This document shows, in pieces, positions 8,166-16,643 of a stretch of 36,631 nt of DNA. Made by a program: the position numbers and the translations under genes. Source of the DNA: Anaerolineae bacterium (GTDB lineage Bacteria; Chloroflexota; Anaerolineae; Aggregatilineales; Phototrophicaceae); assembly GCA_019912985.1 (NCBI GenBank), contig JAIOHN010000880.1, positions 1-36,631 of the forward strand, given 5' to 3'. The notes below the pieces were generated by a model. The model had not been told where the DNA came from. It ran no database searches and saw only the letters and a list, made by a program, of their open reading frames with translations. The number at the start of each line of letters is the position of its first letter. Positions within the stretch are counted from its first letter, which is position 1.

Positions 8166-8413
8166 TCTTCAGCAAGTTTCTGGCGTGCGCGGATTTTCAG
8201 CATGTTCATAAAATGATTCATGCGCAGAAACTCATCCAACTCGTCCCGTTCTTCGGATGACAGCAAATCCAGGCGATTTTGCTCCAGTAAGTAGCTTAAG
8301 CGCTGTTCCAGGTGATCGGACGGCTTAAACGCGATGATCTGTGTGGGGGTAGGCGTGGATGCCAGAAAATCGAGTATTTCGCTGAAAAGCGTATCTGGCT
8401 GTGCAACGGCCAT
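8162..8413 (-). CDS. Small helical protein paired with the HNH nuclease
   Basis: 83 residues, acidic and Leu-rich, with no membrane segment. The C-terminal half (LLSSEERDELDEFLRMNHFMNMLKIRARQKL) is a charged helix-rich stretch often seen, from memory, in small proteins encoded next to HNH genes. ATG 8413 follows GAGG at good spacing. An upstream in-frame TTG at 8443 falls inside the likely -10 box, so it is unlikely. The stop overlaps the HNH start (ATGA). It may be a partner or inhibitor of the nuclease, by analogy with two-gene toxin-antitoxin layouts; this is not demonstrated. Confidence 0.75.
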   Translation of the reverse strand: MAVAQPDTLFSEILDFLASTPTPTQIIAFKPSDHLEQRLSYLLEQNRLDLLSSEERDELDEFLRMNHFMNMLKIRARQKLAEE

Positions 8414-8442
8414 AGACTCATCCTCAAACTGTATTCCCACCA

Positions 8443-8448
8443 ATTATA
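8443..8448 (-). promoter_or_regulatory. Candidate -10 box of the small protein/HNH operon
   Basis: The minus strand reads a perfect TATAAT ending 29 bases before the ATG at 8413, which leaves a short leader containing GAGG. The -35 region is poor. Confidence 0.45.
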
Positions 8449-8562
8449 AGTGATAAAGTCGATCTTTTGCTCCCATAAAACCATCCGCGCTGGTGGACTT
8501 TGTTTTCCCCTGCGAATAGTGGTAGCCTCTAGCCGCATTCAAGTCAAAAAAGGAAGTTTTCA

Positions 8563-10131
8563 ATGACTGAGATCAAAATCACCGGCGAACAGTCACCGGC
8601 ATTTGATCAGATTTTGACCCCGGCAGCACTTGAGTTCGTTGCGACCCTGCATCGCCAGTTCAACCCGCGACGACAGGAGCTTTTGCAGCGCCGCGCCGAA
8701 CGCCAGGTCAGACTCGACAACGGCGAACTGCCAGACTTCTTGCCCGAAACTGCCAATGTACGGGCAGCAGCATGGCAAGTGGCCCCGACACCATCGGATT
8801 TGCAGCAGCGCTGGGCGGAGATTACCGGGCCAGTTGACCGCAAAATGATGATTAACGCCCTCAACAGCGGCGCAGATGTCTTTATGGCCGATTGTGAGGA
8901 TGCCTTCTCCCCCATCTGGACGCAGGTGGTTGAAGGACAGATCAATCTGCGCGATGCAGTGCGACATGAGATTACATTTGAAAACCCTGACGGACGGCGT
9001 TACACATTGAACGACACACCAGCCGTGCTGCTGGTCCGTCCGCGCGGCTGGCATCTGGTTGAAAAACACGTGCTGGTCGATGGCGCACCTGTCAGCGCCA
9101 GTCTGTTCGACTTTGGCCTGTATTTCTTCCATAATGCCCAGGAATTGCTTGATCGCGGCAGCGGGCCTTATTTTTATCTGCCCAAACTGGAAAGCCATCT
9201 GGAAGCGCGCTTGTGGAACGATGTGTTCAACAGTGCGCAGGATGCGTTGAACATTCCTCGCGGGACCATCCGTGCAACCGTCCTGATCGAAACGATCCTG
9301 GCGGCGTTCGAGATCGAAGAAATTCTCTACGAGCTGCGTGATCATTCCGGCGGCTGCAATGCCGGACGCTGGGATTATATCTTCAGCGCGATTAAAAAGT
9401 TCTCCGGTCGCGAAGACTTTATGCTGCCCGACCGCGCCCAGGTAACGATGACCGTACCCTTTATGCGTGCTTATACCGAGCTGCTGGTGCGAACCTGCCA
9501 CAAGCGCGGCGCACATGCTATTGGTGGCATGGCAGCCTTCATTCCCAGCCGCCGTGACCCACAGGTCAACGAGGTCGCACTGGCGAAAGTGCGTGAAGAT
9601 AAGGAACGCGAAGTCAATGACGGCTTTGATGGCACCTGGGTCGCCCACCCGGATTTAGTTCCAGTGGCGCGGGCCATTTTCGAGCAAAAGCTGGATGGCA
9701 AGAGCAATCAAAAAGATCGCCTGCGTGAGGATGTACAGGTCAGCGCTGCTGATCTGGTGAATATCCCGGTGCCGGGCGGCCAGATCACAGAAGAGGGTAT
9801 TCGTAGCAACGTCAGTGTGGGCCTGCAATATCTCAATGCCTGGTTGGATGGCAACGGCGCAGCCGCCATCTTCAACCTGATGGAAGATGTCGCCACCGCC
9901 GAAATCTCACGGGCGCAGTTGTGGCAATGGCTGCATCATCACGCCAAACTGGCAGATGGCCGCACATTCGATACCGGGCTGTATACACAAATCCGTGATG
10001 AAGAACTGGCGAAACTCGGCGGCAGGGATGCCGCGCACTATGCTCAGGCAGTCGAAATCCTGGATAAGCTGGTGCTGGCCGATGAGTTTGTGGAATTTCT
10101 GACCTTTATTACCTACGATTACCTGAACTAG
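8563..10131 (+). CDS. aceB: Malate synthase A
   Basis: 522 residues, the normal length for the A-type enzyme. It condenses glyoxylate with acetyl-CoA to give malate, the second step of the glyoxylate shunt, in the cytosol. The malate synthase signature lies at 259-274 ([16 protein letters not shown]), with Cys where Leu is usual. Other hallmarks are [10 protein letters not shown] (108-117), [10 protein letters not shown] (156-165), the [10 protein letters not shown] block and the C-terminal [16 protein letters not shown] precedes the start. No isocitrate lyase gene is in the window, so glyoxylate either comes from an aceA elsewhere or from glycolate or purine breakdown. A hairpin follows the stop, so it is probably transcribed alone. 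Confidence 0.96.
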   Translation: MTEIKITGEQSPAFDQILTPAALEFVATLHRQFNPRRQELLQRRAERQVRLDNGELPDFLPETANVRAAAWQVAPTPSDLQQRWAEITGPVDRKMMINALNSGADVFMADCEDAFSPIWTQVVEGQINLRDAVRHEITFENPDGRRYTLNDTPAVLLVRPRGWHLVEKHVLVDGAPVSASLFDFGLYFFHNAQELLDRGSGPYFYLPKLESHLEARLWNDVFNSAQDALNIPRGTIRATVLIETILAAFEIEEILYELRDHSGGCNAGRWDYIFSAIKKFSGREDFMLPDRAQVTMTVPFMRAYTELLVRTCHKRGAHAIGGMAAFIPSRRDPQVNEVALAKVREDKEREVNDGFDGTWVAHPDLVPVARAIFEQKLDGKSNQKDRLREDVQVSAADLVNIPVPGGQITEEGIRSNVSVGLQYLNAWLDGNGAAAIFNLMEDVATAEISRAQLWQWLHHHAKLADGRTFDTGLYTQIRDEELAKLGGRDAAHYAQAVEILDKLVLADEFVEFLTFITYDYLN

Positions 10132-10140
10132 ATCGTTTTT

Positions 10141-10170
10141 ATAGGGGCATGGATTGCCCCTATGCTTATT
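10141..10170 (+). terminator. Hairpin after malate synthase
   Basis: Perfect nine-base-pair stem ATAGGGGCA (10141-10149) and TGCCCCTAT (10155-10163) with a five-base loop, followed by GCTTATT. The tract is only moderately U-rich, so it may be a terminator or an attenuator between aceB and the next gene 16 bases downstream. Confidence 0.55.
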
Positions 10171-10185
10171 AAAGGACCGAAATGA

Positions 10186-10926
10186 ATGACTAGGAAAGTA
10201 CTGATTACCGGCGCGGCAGGACGCATCGGCAGTTATCTGACAGCGCATCTCAAAGATGATTACGACTTTGTGCTGACAGACATCCGCTCCCCTGCCGAGA
10301 CCTACGGGCTGCCTTTCAGCGAGGCCAACCTGACCGACATCGATGCGATGCACAAGCTGTGCGAAGGTGTCGATACGGTGATTCATCTGGCGGCAGATCC
10401 AAGCATGCGCGCTCCATGGGAATCGCTGCTGCCGAACAACCTCATCGGTGTTTACAATGTGTATAAAGCCGCAGCTGATGCCGAGTGTCGGCGTGTGATT
10501 TTTGCCAGCACAGTCAACACAATCAGCGGCTATCACGAGGGTGTGACCATCTGGCCGGATATGCCCGTGCATCCCGGTAATCTCTATGGCGCGAGCAAGG
10601 TCTGGGGCGAGGCATCAGGCTATGTTTTCGCGGATCAGGGTGTCATTTCCGTCATCTGCCTGCGCTTCGGCTGGGTAGTGATGCCCGATCATCCAGCGAT
10701 CACACCGGACCAGAGGATGCTGGATATGCTGCTCACCCTGCCCGATCTGACTAATCTGGTCCAGTGCAGCATCGAAGCACCAGATAGCTTGCGCTATGGC
10801 ATTTTCCACGGCGTTTCGGATAACCGCCACAAACGACTGGACATCACCAGCGCCCGCGAAATCCTGGGTTACAATCCGCAGTACGATGGCTTCGCGATTG
10901 CCGAGGCAAACGCCCAGAAGGGATAA
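10186..10926 (+). CDS. NAD-dependent epimerase/dehydratase-family enzyme, uronate-dehydrogenase-like
   Basis: 246 residues of the extended SDR fold. GAAGRIG (9-15) binds NAD(P) and YGASK (Y134, K138) is the catalytic pair. The stretch around HPGNLYGASKVWGEA and the STVNTISGYH segment resemble uronate dehydrogenases, which oxidise galacturonate or glucuronate to the aldarolactone; the closely related sugar epimerases are the alternative. It is about 20 residues shorter than typical Udh. ATG 10186 follows AAAGGA. First gene of a four-gene run with intergenic gaps of 0-7 bases, so it should feed the same pathway as the amidase-like, SDR and hydrolase proteins that follow. Confidence 0.8.
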   Translation: MTRKVLITGAAGRIGSYLTAHLKDDYDFVLTDIRSPAETYGLPFSEANLTDIDAMHKLCEGVDTVIHLAADPSMRAPWESLLPNNLIGVYNVYKAAADAECRRVIFASTVNTISGYHEGVTIWPDMPVHPGNLYGASKVWGEASGYVFADQGVISVICLRFGWVVMPDHPAITPDQRMLDMLLTLPDLTNLVQCSIEAPDSLRYGIFHGVSDNRHKRLDITSAREILGYNPQYDGFAIAEANAQKG

Positions 10927-10930
10927 ACAC

Positions 10931-11833
10931 ATGCAAACAGCGACCAAGGAAACGCTCTATTTTGAAACGGGTGCCGATAACCCGGTGACCATGCGTGTTC
11001 AGCCAGGTGAGACGTTTGAAGTCGAGACCCAGATGAACGCTGGCCCCTGGCTGGATACCCACCCGGACGGTGAACGACTGCGCCAGAAAATTCGCGGCGG
11101 CAATCCTTCCAGCGGCTGCATTTACGTTGAGGGTGCGCAGCCAGGGCAGATGCTGACGGTTCATATCGGCGATATTGACCTGAACCCGGTCGGCTATACG
11201 GCTTTTTCCGGCAGTACCGGGGCCATGCCGGGCTGGTTGGGCGGCACTGGCATCGGTCGCCAGAGTAAAGTGGTAAACATCCATGATGGCTTCATCCAAT
11301 GGAGTGAGTCGGTCAAGATTCCTGTCGCGCCCATGATTGGTTTTGTAGGCGTGGCTCCAGCCCGTGAACGCTTCCATAATGGCTGGGGTGGTTATTGGGG
11401 CGGCAATTTTGACGTGCAGGAAATCACTACGGGCGCGGCGGTACAGCTAGCAGTACATCATCCTGGCGCGCTGCTGCACATCGGGGATATGCACGCTATC
11501 CAGGGCGACGGCGAAATCTGCGGCGCAGGCGGCATCGAAGCGGAAGGCCGCGTGCGCGTGCGCTGCGAAATCAGCGATAAACCCGCTGCGATGTATTGGC
11601 CGCGCATCATCACGGATACGCACATTATGACAGTGGCGATGGCCCGCCCGGCGGAGGATGCCTTCCGCACAGCACTGGAAGCGATGGTATTGTGGCTGGA
11701 AGAAAGCTACGGCTTCGAGCGCGGCGAGGCTTACCTCTATCTGGGACAGGTGCTGGAAGCGCGCTGTACCCAGTTCGTCAACCCGACTTATACCTACGTC
11801 GCCAAAGTCGCCAAGCGCTTTTTGCCCGGTTAG
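10931..11833 (+). CDS. Acetamidase/formamidase family protein
   Basis: 300 residues of the FmdA/AmdA beta-sandwich family. Diagnostic segments are the N-terminal MNAGPW, the NPSSGCIYVEGA-GD(I)D region, and LLHIGDMHAIQGDGEICGAG near residues 177-196, which carries the metal-liganding His/Asp/Glu of this family. Members hydrolyse formamide or acetamide to ammonia plus the acid, but many are of unknown substrate. ATG 10931 lies four bases after the previous stop; an upstream in-frame start at 10796 would overlap that gene by 131 bases and is rejected. A simple amidase inside a sugar cassette is unexpected and suggests an amide- or lactone-bearing substrate. Confidence 0.88.
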   Translation: MQTATKETLYFETGADNPVTMRVQPGETFEVETQMNAGPWLDTHPDGERLRQKIRGGNPSSGCIYVEGAQPGQMLTVHIGDIDLNPVGYTAFSGSTGAMPGWLGGTGIGRQSKVVNIHDGFIQWSESVKIPVAPMIGFVGVAPARERFHNGWGGYWGGNFDVQEITTGAAVQLAVHHPGALLHIGDMHAIQGDGEICGAGGIEAEGRVRVRCEISDKPAAMYWPRIITDTHIMTVAMARPAEDAFRTALEAMVLWLEESYGFERGEAYLYLGQVLEARCTQFVNPTYTYVAKVAKRFLPG

Positions 11834-11840
11834 CCTGTCG

Positions 11841-12614
11841 ATGAGCGACCTTTTTTCGCTGGCAGGCAAAGCCGCGCTCGTGACTGGCGCAGGCCGGGGC
11901 ATGGGTCAGGCCATTGCTCAAGCATTGGCGCGGCATGGCGCGGATGTGGCGCTTGCCAGCCGCACGGAATCCGAGCTTGCGGAAAGTTTGGCACTGGTCG
12001 AGGCCGAAGGCCAGCGTGCTTTCGCTTTTCCGGTGGATCTGCTTGAGTCCGGCGCGGCCTCGCAGCTTGTCGATGCAGCGGCAAAAGCCTTGGGACGGCT
12101 CGATATTCTGGTCACATCCTCCGGGACCATCGTGCGCAAACCGGCGCTGGAAATGAGCGAGGATGAGTGGGACCGCGTGATTGATCTCAATCTGAAAGCA
12201 CGCTTCTTCCTGGCGCAGGGCGCAGCCCGCCACATGACGGATGGCGGCAGCATGATTCATATTGCGTCGCTGTCCTCCTTTTTTGGTGTACCGAACCAGA
12301 TGCCTTATGTTGCCGGGAACGGCGGAATCGCTGCCATGACACGTGCTCAGGCAGTCGAATGGGCGGATCGGGGCATTCGCGTGAATGCCATCGCCCCCGG
12401 CACGATTCTCACACAGCAGACGGAAGGTCTGCTCTCCAATGCCGACGTCTACGCCAGCCGACTGGCCCGCATCCCGATGAATCGCCTGGGCGATCCACAG
12501 GATGTCAGCGGCGCGGCGGTTTTCTTAGCTTCCTCCGCAGCAGCCTACATCACCGGCCACATTCTTGTCGTAGATGGTGGCTGGCTGGCGGCTGGTGGTG
12601 GCCTGAAGGGATAA
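11841..12614 (+). CDS. SDR-family oxidoreductase with an atypical active site
   Basis: 257 residues of classical SDR architecture, closest in feel to gluconate/deoxygluconate dehydrogenases (KduD-like). TGAGRGMG (15-22) binds NAD(P). N117, S143 and Y156 of the catalytic tetrad are present, but the lysine of YxxxK is Asn160 (YVAGN, confirmed from codon AAC). The structural NAG motif is also changed, to TSSG (92-95). ATG 11841 lies seven bases after the amidase-like gene, and the stop abuts the next start. Either the subfamily uses another residue, or activity is altered or lost. The frame is intact, so it is not an obvious pseudogene. Confidence 0.88.
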   Translation: MSDLFSLAGKAALVTGAGRGMGQAIAQALARHGADVALASRTESELAESLALVEAEGQRAFAFPVDLLESGAASQLVDAAAKALGRLDILVTSSGTIVRKPALEMSEDEWDRVIDLNLKARFFLAQGAARHMTDGGSMIHIASLSSFFGVPNQMPYVAGNGGIAAMTRAQAVEWADRGIRVNAIAPGTILTQQTEGLLSNADVYASRLARIPMNRLGDPQDVSGAAVFLASSAAAYITGHILVVDGGWLAAGGGLKG

Positions 12615-14648
12615 ATGATGATGACGACACTGACGACCCAACACCCGATTACCCCCTCAATTGACCTGCGCGACATGCTGCGCCAGCATCTTATCCAGCG
12701 CAGTGCCGACTGCATGGAAGAGGCAGCCCAACGCCGCCAGAATGCTTTATCCAGCGGCGACATCAACACCTATCAGGCAGCGGTGCGCACAGCAGTACGC
12801 GGATTTTATGGTGATATGCCGGTTGGCCCGAATGCGCCACCAGTGCAGGCACACACAGTCAGCACCTTCGATAAAGACGGCTACCGACTGGAAAATGTCC
12901 TTTTCGACTCATTCCCCGGCTGGCAGGTCAATGCAACGGTCTATGTGCCGCTGAATTTTGAACCGCCCTACCCTGCGGTCGTGATTCCGGTCGGACATGC
13001 AGGCAAGCAGTACGAGAGCTACCAGCTTCCGGCGCAGTTTTTCGCCCGCAGTGGTTACATGGCAGTCCTGTTTGACCCCCCAGGACAGGCCAGCGAGAAA
13101 CAACTCGGCAATGACCACTTCCGCGATGGTGTGCGCTGCTATCTGGTCGGCGAGACATCCAGCCGCTATTTCGTGGGCGATGCCCTTCGCTGCATCGACT
13201 ATCTTGCCAGCCGCCCCGACGTGGATATGAGCCATGGTGTCGCCATGACCGGCGTTTCTGGCGGTGGCACCACCACCACATTCTCCGCGCTGCTGGATGA
13301 TCGCATCACCGTCAGTGGCCCGTCATGCTGTCTATCGCCGCGTGTAGCGCTGGATATTGTGCAGTGCTATGCAGGCTGCCCGGAAACCAATATGTGGCGG
13401 CGCTATGCTGAAGGGATTGATGAGATTGACCTGCTGTGCGCTGCTGCACCCATTCCCACGCTGCTGATGGCCGGGCGCACAGACGAGGTATTCCATATTG
13501 AGGACACCACCCAGCTGGCGGAACAAGTCGCCGCGTTTTATGCGGCAGCCGATGCGCCGGATCATTTTCACTTCTTTGTCGATGAGAGCGGCCATGCCTA
13601 TACACTGGCACAGGCACGCCAGTTCACGGCATTTATGAACCACTGGCTGCTCGGCACACCACAACGCTCGATTTGTGATCTGCCGGATTCAGCCTTTACG
13701 CTGGACCCTTACGAAGAGATGCGCTGCTATCCTGACGAAGCGGTTAATATGTTCAGCCTGACCCGCCAGCGTGGGCATGAACTGGCGCAAACACGCGATT
13801 CCAGTCCCGAAGCGATCCTCGCCGCCGCACGTCGCAGCAGCGGCGCGACCAACTTCCCACCCGCACCAGAGGCTGCCACAGGCGAACCGTTCCAGGTGTG
13901 GACCCATGATTGGGAACAGGTGCTGCTCAAACCAGAACCCGGAATCGAACTCCCGGCGACGTTTCTGGCGACCGAAAATGCTGCCGCGACCATCCTGCAT
14001 TTTGATGACGCGGGCAGACATCGCCTGCTCGAACGGCAGGGGCCATTGTTGACCGCAGCGAATTTCTTGCAGCGCGATAGCGATGGCAGAGCCAATATTC
14101 TCAGCGTTGATTTACGCGGCTGGGGGGATAGCGCGCCATCGCTTTATCCCTACGAGCTGGCAGGTTGGGGTGGCATCGATCGGGTGACGGCCTACATGAG
14201 TGCGGCACTCGGTGATGCAGTCCTCTCACAGCGGATTCGTGATGGACTGTCGGCACTGGCTTACCTGCGCACCCGTGTTGATCCCCAGAGCATCATCGTC
14301 ACTGGGAGTGGCTTAGGTGGCGTGGTGGCATTGCATGTGGCGGCATTTGTCGATGATCTGCAGGCAGTCATGACGTGGGATGGGTTGGTGAGCTTCCAGG
14401 CATTGCTGGACACACCAGCTTATCACTGGCCTGCCGATGCTTTCCTGCCGCTGGCACTGCTGAATTATGACCTGCCAGCATTGGCTGCTACCCTACCCTG
14501 CCCGGTCTTCATCGCCAACCCGCTGGATGGTGAGGCCAACCCGCTGACTACAGCAGACACTGACGAACTCAATCAGCGCATCGGGCGCGAGGTTTATCGC
14601 GCCGAGGCCAATTACGTCGAACTGCTGCGCGAGCTGATTCGCGCTTAG
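12615..14648 (+). CDS. Tandem alpha/beta-hydrolase (esterase/acetyl xylan esterase-like)
   Basis: 677 residues carrying two alpha/beta-hydrolase units. Unit 1 (about 80-350) has GVSGG with nucleophile S215, an acid candidate D290 (GRTDEVF) and H327 (SGHAYT), a complete triad as in acetyl xylan esterase/AB-hydrolase 7 proteins. Unit 2 (about 440-675) has the fold pattern (DLRGWGDS at 499-506) but its elbow, GSGLGG (564-569), puts Gly at the nucleophile position, so it is probably non-catalytic. No signal peptide, so cytosolic. The likely role is removing acyl groups from imported sugars. The ATG immediately follows the SDR stop, with GAAGGG inside the SDR end. Confidence 0.82.
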   Translation: MMMTTLTTQHPITPSIDLRDMLRQHLIQRSADCMEEAAQRRQNALSSGDINTYQAAVRTAVRGFYGDMPVGPNAPPVQAHTVSTFDKDGYRLENVLFDSFPGWQVNATVYVPLNFEPPYPAVVIPVGHAGKQYESYQLPAQFFARSGYMAVLFDPPGQASEKQLGNDHFRDGVRCYLVGETSSRYFVGDALRCIDYLASRPDVDMSHGVAMTGVSGGGTTTTFSALLDDRITVSGPSCCLSPRVALDIVQCYAGCPETNMWRRYAEGIDEIDLLCAAAPIPTLLMAGRTDEVFHIEDTTQLAEQVAAFYAAADAPDHFHFFVDESGHAYTLAQARQFTAFMNHWLLGTPQRSICDLPDSAFTLDPYEEMRCYPDEAVNMFSLTRQRGHELAQTRDSSPEAILAAARRSSGATNFPPAPEAATGEPFQVWTHDWEQVLLKPEPGIELPATFLATENAAATILHFDDAGRHRLLERQGPLLTAANFLQRDSDGRANILSVDLRGWGDSAPSLYPYELAGWGGIDRVTAYMSAALGDAVLSQRIRDGLSALAYLRTRVDPQSIIVTGSGLGGVVALHVAAFVDDLQAVMTWDGLVSFQALLDTPAYHWPADAFLPLALLNYDLPALAATLPCPVFIANPLDGEANPLTTADTDELNQRIGREVYRAEANYVELLRELIRA

Positions 14649-14669
14649 GGACGCAGTTTGCTGCGTCCC
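14648..14669. terminator. Hairpin between convergent hydrolase and permease genes
   Basis: Perfect nine-base-pair stem GGGACGCAG / CTGCGTCCC with a TTTG loop, starting on the last base of the hydrolase stop and lying 12 bases from the facing permease stop. Neither strand has a U-tract. It could serve as a bidirectional 3'-end stabiliser or Rho-associated end. Confidence 0.5.
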
Positions 14670-14680
14670 ACAATCGTCGG

Positions 14681-15565
14681 CTACTGCTTCACCGAGCCGA
14701 GTGTCAGGCCGGTGACAAAGTAGCGCTGCAAGAACGGGTAAACCATCAGGATCGGCACCGAAGCGACGAAGATCAATGCTGCGGACAGCCCTTCTGGCGT
14801 GGCGTTCTGGAAATCGAGACTACCGGAGGCTGACTGCCAGTTGATGCGACGCGTCGAGACCAGCGAGTAGAGGAAGCTTTGCAACGGCCACTGGTCGATG
14901 TTGTTGATATAGACGATGCCATCAAACCATGAATTCCAGTGTGCGACCGCTGTGAACAGCGCGATGGTCGCCAGTGCGGGCAGCGCAATCGGCAGGTAAA
15001 TTTTGAACAACACTGCTGTATGCGAAGCGCCGTCTAACCAGGCTGCTTCGGCCAGCTCATAGGGAATGCCTCGGAAGAAATTCACCATAATGATGATGTA
15101 AAAGATGTTAATCACCATTGGCAGGATCAGCACCAGGAAATTGTTCAGCAGTCCCAGGTTGCGGAAGGCCAGAAAAGTCGGGATCAACCCGCCGCTGAAC
15201 AACAGACCGAAGATCATGATCACCTTGAATGCCAACCGCCCCGGCATATGGATGCGATCCAATGACAGTGGATAAGCAGTCACGACGACCAGCAGCAGCG
15301 TACTAATGACCGCGACAATCACTCGCGCGACCGAGATACCAAATGATCCCAGGAATTGTCGATTTTGCAGGATGAAAGCGTAGTTATCGAAGGTCAGACC
15401 AATTGGCAGCAGACCCACCAATCCCGCAGAAACCGCCGCACGGTTGCTCAACGATTTTGATAGCAGATGGATAAAAGGCAGGATGCATGACAGCGCCAGC
15501 AGCGCCAGCACGATCCAGATGATCGTATCCACAATGAAATACTTTAGATTTCGTTCTTCAATCAT
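14681..15565 (-). CDS. ABC sugar transporter permease (LplC/YtcP type)
   Basis: 294 residues with six predicted membrane helices. The cytoplasmic EAA loop, which docks on the ATPase, is EAAWLDGASHTAVLFKIYLP (about 202-221). The N-terminal LPFIHLLSKSLSN and the C-terminal FVTGLTLGSVKQ are typical of the LplC/YtcP group, which import oligosaccharides together with an LplB-type partner. The start at 15565 follows GGAGG at eight bases. It is the last gene of the lacI-SBP-permease-permease run, 11 bases after the partner permease. No ATPase gene is present; such systems usually share a common MsmX-like ATPase encoded elsewhere. Confidence 0.93.
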   Translation of the reverse strand: MIEERNLKYFIVDTIIWIVLALLALSCILPFIHLLSKSLSNRAAVSAGLVGLLPIGLTFDNYAFILQNRQFLGSFGISVARVIVAVISTLLLVVVTAYPLSLDRIHMPGRLAFKVIMIFGLLFSGGLIPTFLAFRNLGLLNNFLVLILPMVINIFYIIIMVNFFRGIPYELAEAAWLDGASHTAVLFKIYLPIALPALATIALFTAVAHWNSWFDGIVYINNIDQWPLQSFLYSLVSTRRINWQSASGSLDFQNATPEGLSAALIFVASVPILMVYPFLQRYFVTGLTLGSVKQ

Positions 15566-15576
15566 GTCATGCCCTC

Positions 15577-16551
15577 CTAGAAAATGCGATAGTTGGCATA
15601 ACGGTCAGCTAGCCAGTATGAGGTAATAATCAGGACAAAACCGACCACCGCCTTGAACAGGCCAACGACGGTCGCAATTTCATAGTTCAGATCAATCAAT
15701 CCGACGCGGTAGACATAAGTATCAATGATGTCACCAGTCGAATACACTACCGGGTTGTAGAGCACCAGGATCTGGTCAAAGCCTGCATTCAGCACATTAC
15801 CCAGGCTCAGGCAGGCCATCAGCACGATAATGCTGGCAATCCCTGGAAGGGTTACATTACGCAAGCGCGCCCAGCGCCCTGCTCCATCCACCGCAGCGGC
15901 TTCATACAATTCCGGATTGATCTGCGTCAGCGCGGCTAGATAAATGACCGCACCAAAGCCAAAACCTTTCCAGACATCTGAGAGAATCAATGTCCAGGGA
16001 AAAGTCCCTTTATCACGCAAAAATCCGATTTCTGGTAGTCCGATGCTGGTGAGAAAGCTGTTGATCGGTCCGGAACCGCTGAGAATCGTGACCATGACCG
16101 CGCCCACGATAATCCATGATAGAAAATGTGGAAGCGTGGTAAATGTCTGCACAAACCGTTGATACATGGGAGACTTCACCTCATGTACCATCAGGGCAAA
16201 CACGACTGCGGCCACCTGCCCCAGTACAATCTTGCCAACAGCGATGAAGACCGTATTTTGTAACACCTGCAAAGTCTGAGGCCGGGTGAACACCTGCTGG
16301 AAATTTTCCAGACCGACAAACTCTGATCCTGCCAACCCTTTGAACGGGTTAAAATCTACAAAAGCAATTCCAATACCCCAGAGAGGGTAAAACTGAAAAA
16401 TAATAAGCATAATCGTTGCCGGAATCAGCATGAAATACAGTAGTTTGTGCTGCTTCCATACCTGACCGAAGGTTGGCTTACGCCCTTTCTGGACTTGTAC
16501 TTGCGCTTCCGAATCCCTCCCGGCAGCTATAATCGAGGAGTTGTCAATCAT
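15577..16551 (-). CDS. ABC sugar transporter permease (LplB/YteP type)
   Basis: 324 residues with an N-terminal cytoplasmic tail and six membrane helices. The EAA loop reads EAAAVDGAGRWARLRNVTLP (about 215-234). PLWGIGIAFVDFNPFKG after the first helix is characteristic of LplB/YteP permeases. ATG 16551 has AGGA eight bases upstream. It should form the heterodimeric channel with the downstream permease and receive substrate from the solute-binding protein encoded just upstream. The substrate is probably an oligosaccharide (YtcQ/YteP-type systems import rhamnogalacturonan fragments), but the exact sugar cannot be read from sequence. Confidence 0.93.
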   Translation of the reverse strand: MIDNSSIIAAGRDSEAQVQVQKGRKPTFGQVWKQHKLLYFMLIPATIMLIIFQFYPLWGIGIAFVDFNPFKGLAGSEFVGLENFQQVFTRPQTLQVLQNTVFIAVGKIVLGQVAAVVFALMVHEVKSPMYQRFVQTFTTLPHFLSWIIVGAVMVTILSGSGPINSFLTSIGLPEIGFLRDKGTFPWTLILSDVWKGFGFGAVIYLAALTQINPELYEAAAVDGAGRWARLRNVTLPGIASIIVLMACLSLGNVLNAGFDQILVLYNPVVYSTGDIIDTYVYRVGLIDLNYEIATVVGLFKAVVGFVLIITSYWLADRYANYRIF

Positions 16552-16605
16552 AACGGCAATCCTATCTTCCTGGCGGATGATGCGCTGTGCGCGATGTGGA
16601 ATGAT

Positions 16606-16631
16606 TCAGGGGCGCAATACTGCGCCCCTGA
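16606..16631 (-). other. Intercistronic hairpin between solute-binding protein and permease genes
   Basis: Perfect eleven-base-pair stem TCAGGGGCGCA / TGCGCCCCTGA with an ATAC loop, beginning 13 bases after the binding-protein stop. No U-tract follows. This position matches hairpins that protect binding-protein mRNA or partly terminate transcription, so that the binding protein is made in excess over the permeases. Confidence 0.6.
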
Positions 16632-16643
16632 GGTTATAAACGA

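Noticed and set aside
8593-9648. 351-codon minus-strand frame inside malate synthase
   Set aside because: Antisense shadow of a strongly identified enzyme.
10796-10930. N-terminal extension of the acetamidase/formamidase-like gene
   Set aside because: It would overlap the preceding gene by 131 bases and lacks family similarity; ATG 10931 fits.
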